DNA of 6,092 nucleotides from assembly GCA_947600345.1 (NCBI GenBank), contig CANQGC010000185.1:1-6092 (forward strand). The letters are read 5' to 3'. Under the pieces are notes generated by a model, which was not told where the DNA came from, did no database searches, and saw only the letters and a program-made list of their open reading frames with translations. The position numbers and the translations under genes are program-made. Source of the DNA: an uncultured Clostridia bacterium (GTDB lineage: Bacteria > Bacillota > Clostridia > Christensenellales > Aristaeellaceae). Numbering within the stretch: position 1 is the first letter of the stretch; each line of letters opens with the position of its first letter. Positions 5,717 through 6,092 of the stretch are shown one piece after another.

Positions 5717-6050
5717 ATAAAGCGCTGCGCTTGCACGCTGGCGCTGGGGCAGAACTGCGTGCGCCTGGCCCGGCGCAGGGGCAAGGCAAGGATGCCCTGC
5801 CGGGCACGTGGACGCCTCACGGCGTGGGAATTGCGCCTCACGGCGCATGCCGCCGCTTTGCGGTGGCATGGGGTTGGGAATCCCCATTGGGGATTCCGGT
5901 CAGCGAAAAACCTTGCGGTTTTCCGCTGCTGCCTCACGGCAGGGGCCCCTCCCGGGGGGCCAAGGAGAGATGGGGAGCGTCAAGCGCTCCCCGTTCCCTC
6001 CTTGGATTCTCCCCTCCCCTTCCTGACCAGGGCTGCGGCCCTGGACCCGG
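5717..6050. repeat. Dense chain of hairpins next to repeat B, no supported gene
   Basis: Stem-loops follow each other almost without gaps: an imperfect stem with arms near 5769-5782 and 5792-5805; ACGCC-TCAC-GGCGT (5812-5825); TGCGCC-TCAC-GGCGCA (5832-5847); an 11-bp stem with TTT loop and one G-T pair (5846-5856/5860-5870); 9 bp with ATT loop (5877-5885/5889-5897); a 12-pair stem with TTGC loop and one mismatch (5901-5912/5917-5928); CTGCC-TCAC-GGCAG (5929-5942); GGCCCC/GGGGCC (5944-5949/5956-5961); a nested pair (5960-5967/5998-6005 around 5972-5979/5985-5992); and CCAGGGC-TGCG-GCCCTGG (6027-6044). No run of T follows any of them. The open frames here lack recognisable protein features or good ribosome sites. 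It may be a non-coding RNA gene or a mosaic of palindromic repeats. Confidence 0.75.
6001..6015 (+). repeat. Partial third copy of the repeat end motif
   Basis: CTTGGATTCTCCC here matches the right end of copy A (around 2925-2937) and is inverted relative to the start of copy B (5467-5479). The 40-nt identity of A and B is not continued; instead the preceding stem CCAAGGAG/CTCCTTGG (5960-5967/5998-6005) holds a different inner hairpin. It therefore shares the join between a CCAAGG-type stem and the ATTCTCCC tail rather than being a full copy. Confidence 0.6.
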
Positions 6051-6092
6051 GGCTGGCTGAGTTCGTATTGCGTTACTCGCGTTATCGGGCCG
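6051..6092. other. Right-edge sequence, no feature assignable
   Basis: The last 42 nt leave the hairpin chain and are less palindromic. Open frames exist on both strands, including a minus-strand frame that would run on into the hairpin region, but the piece is too short to assign. It could be the 3' end of a neighbouring gene or more intergenic DNA. Confidence 0.3.

Noticed and set aside
5387..5937. Minus-strand open frames of 166 and 111 codons in the hairpin region
   Set aside because: They translate repeat B and the hairpin chain. No domain or convincing ribosome site was seen, and they overlap each other in different frames.
5717..6050. CRISPR array
   Set aside because: The repeated units are short hairpins of different sequence and irregular spacing, without equal-length direct repeats or spacers, and no cas gene is present.

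Overview
The window looks like a GC-rich bacterial chromosome segment, most likely from an uncultured or gut-type Clostridia (Firmicutes) lineage. This placement is inferred from family resemblance, strong AGGAGG-type ribosome sites, tightly overlapping genes and hairpin-rich intergenic DNA; no marker gene fixes the taxon. All six supported genes lie on the minus strand, so transcription runs from high to low coordinates. The plus-strand open frames are antisense shadows created by GC-rich codon use.

In order of transcription: a hairpin-rich non-coding block (about 5304-6092) is followed by a consensus-like sigma-70 promoter (5331-5359). A compact operon comes next: a YigZ/IMPACT family protein (4650-5297), an RluA-family pseudouridine synthase (3784-4653) and a Cof-type HAD phosphatase (2876-3787), joined by two 4-nt start/stop overlaps. 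A 300-bp structured repeat (copy A, 2642-2941) separates these from a second group: another Cof-type HAD phosphatase (1767-2600), the tRNA wobble methyltransferase TrmL (1252-1767/1770) and an O-acetylhomoserine sulfhydrylase, MetY (1-1225), which runs off the left edge. No promoter was recognised for the second group, so it may be co-transcribed through the repeat.

The genes are housekeeping or metabolic: RNA modification (RluA-like, TrmL), phosphate ester hydrolysis (two related Cof proteins), a conserved YigZ protein and sulfur assimilation into homocysteine (MetY). There is no sign of an integrase, transposase, phage or defence gene.

The unusual content is intergenic. Two copies of a modular element (A, 2642-2941; B, 5462-5716, opposite orientation) share a 40-nt identical end, a 19-nt GC-rich block and a 17-nt opposite end. 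Between these the primary sequence diverges while the hairpins are preserved by paired base changes or by replacement of a whole stem. Copy A carries two extra hairpin modules absent from B. Copy A also supplies the last 21 codons and the stop codon of the second Cof gene. Beyond B, 5717-6050 is a chain of at least eight further hairpins. These include three mini-hairpins with a constant TCAC loop (GTGA on the minus strand) and covarying stems, and an inverted partial copy of the A/B end motif near 6001-6015.
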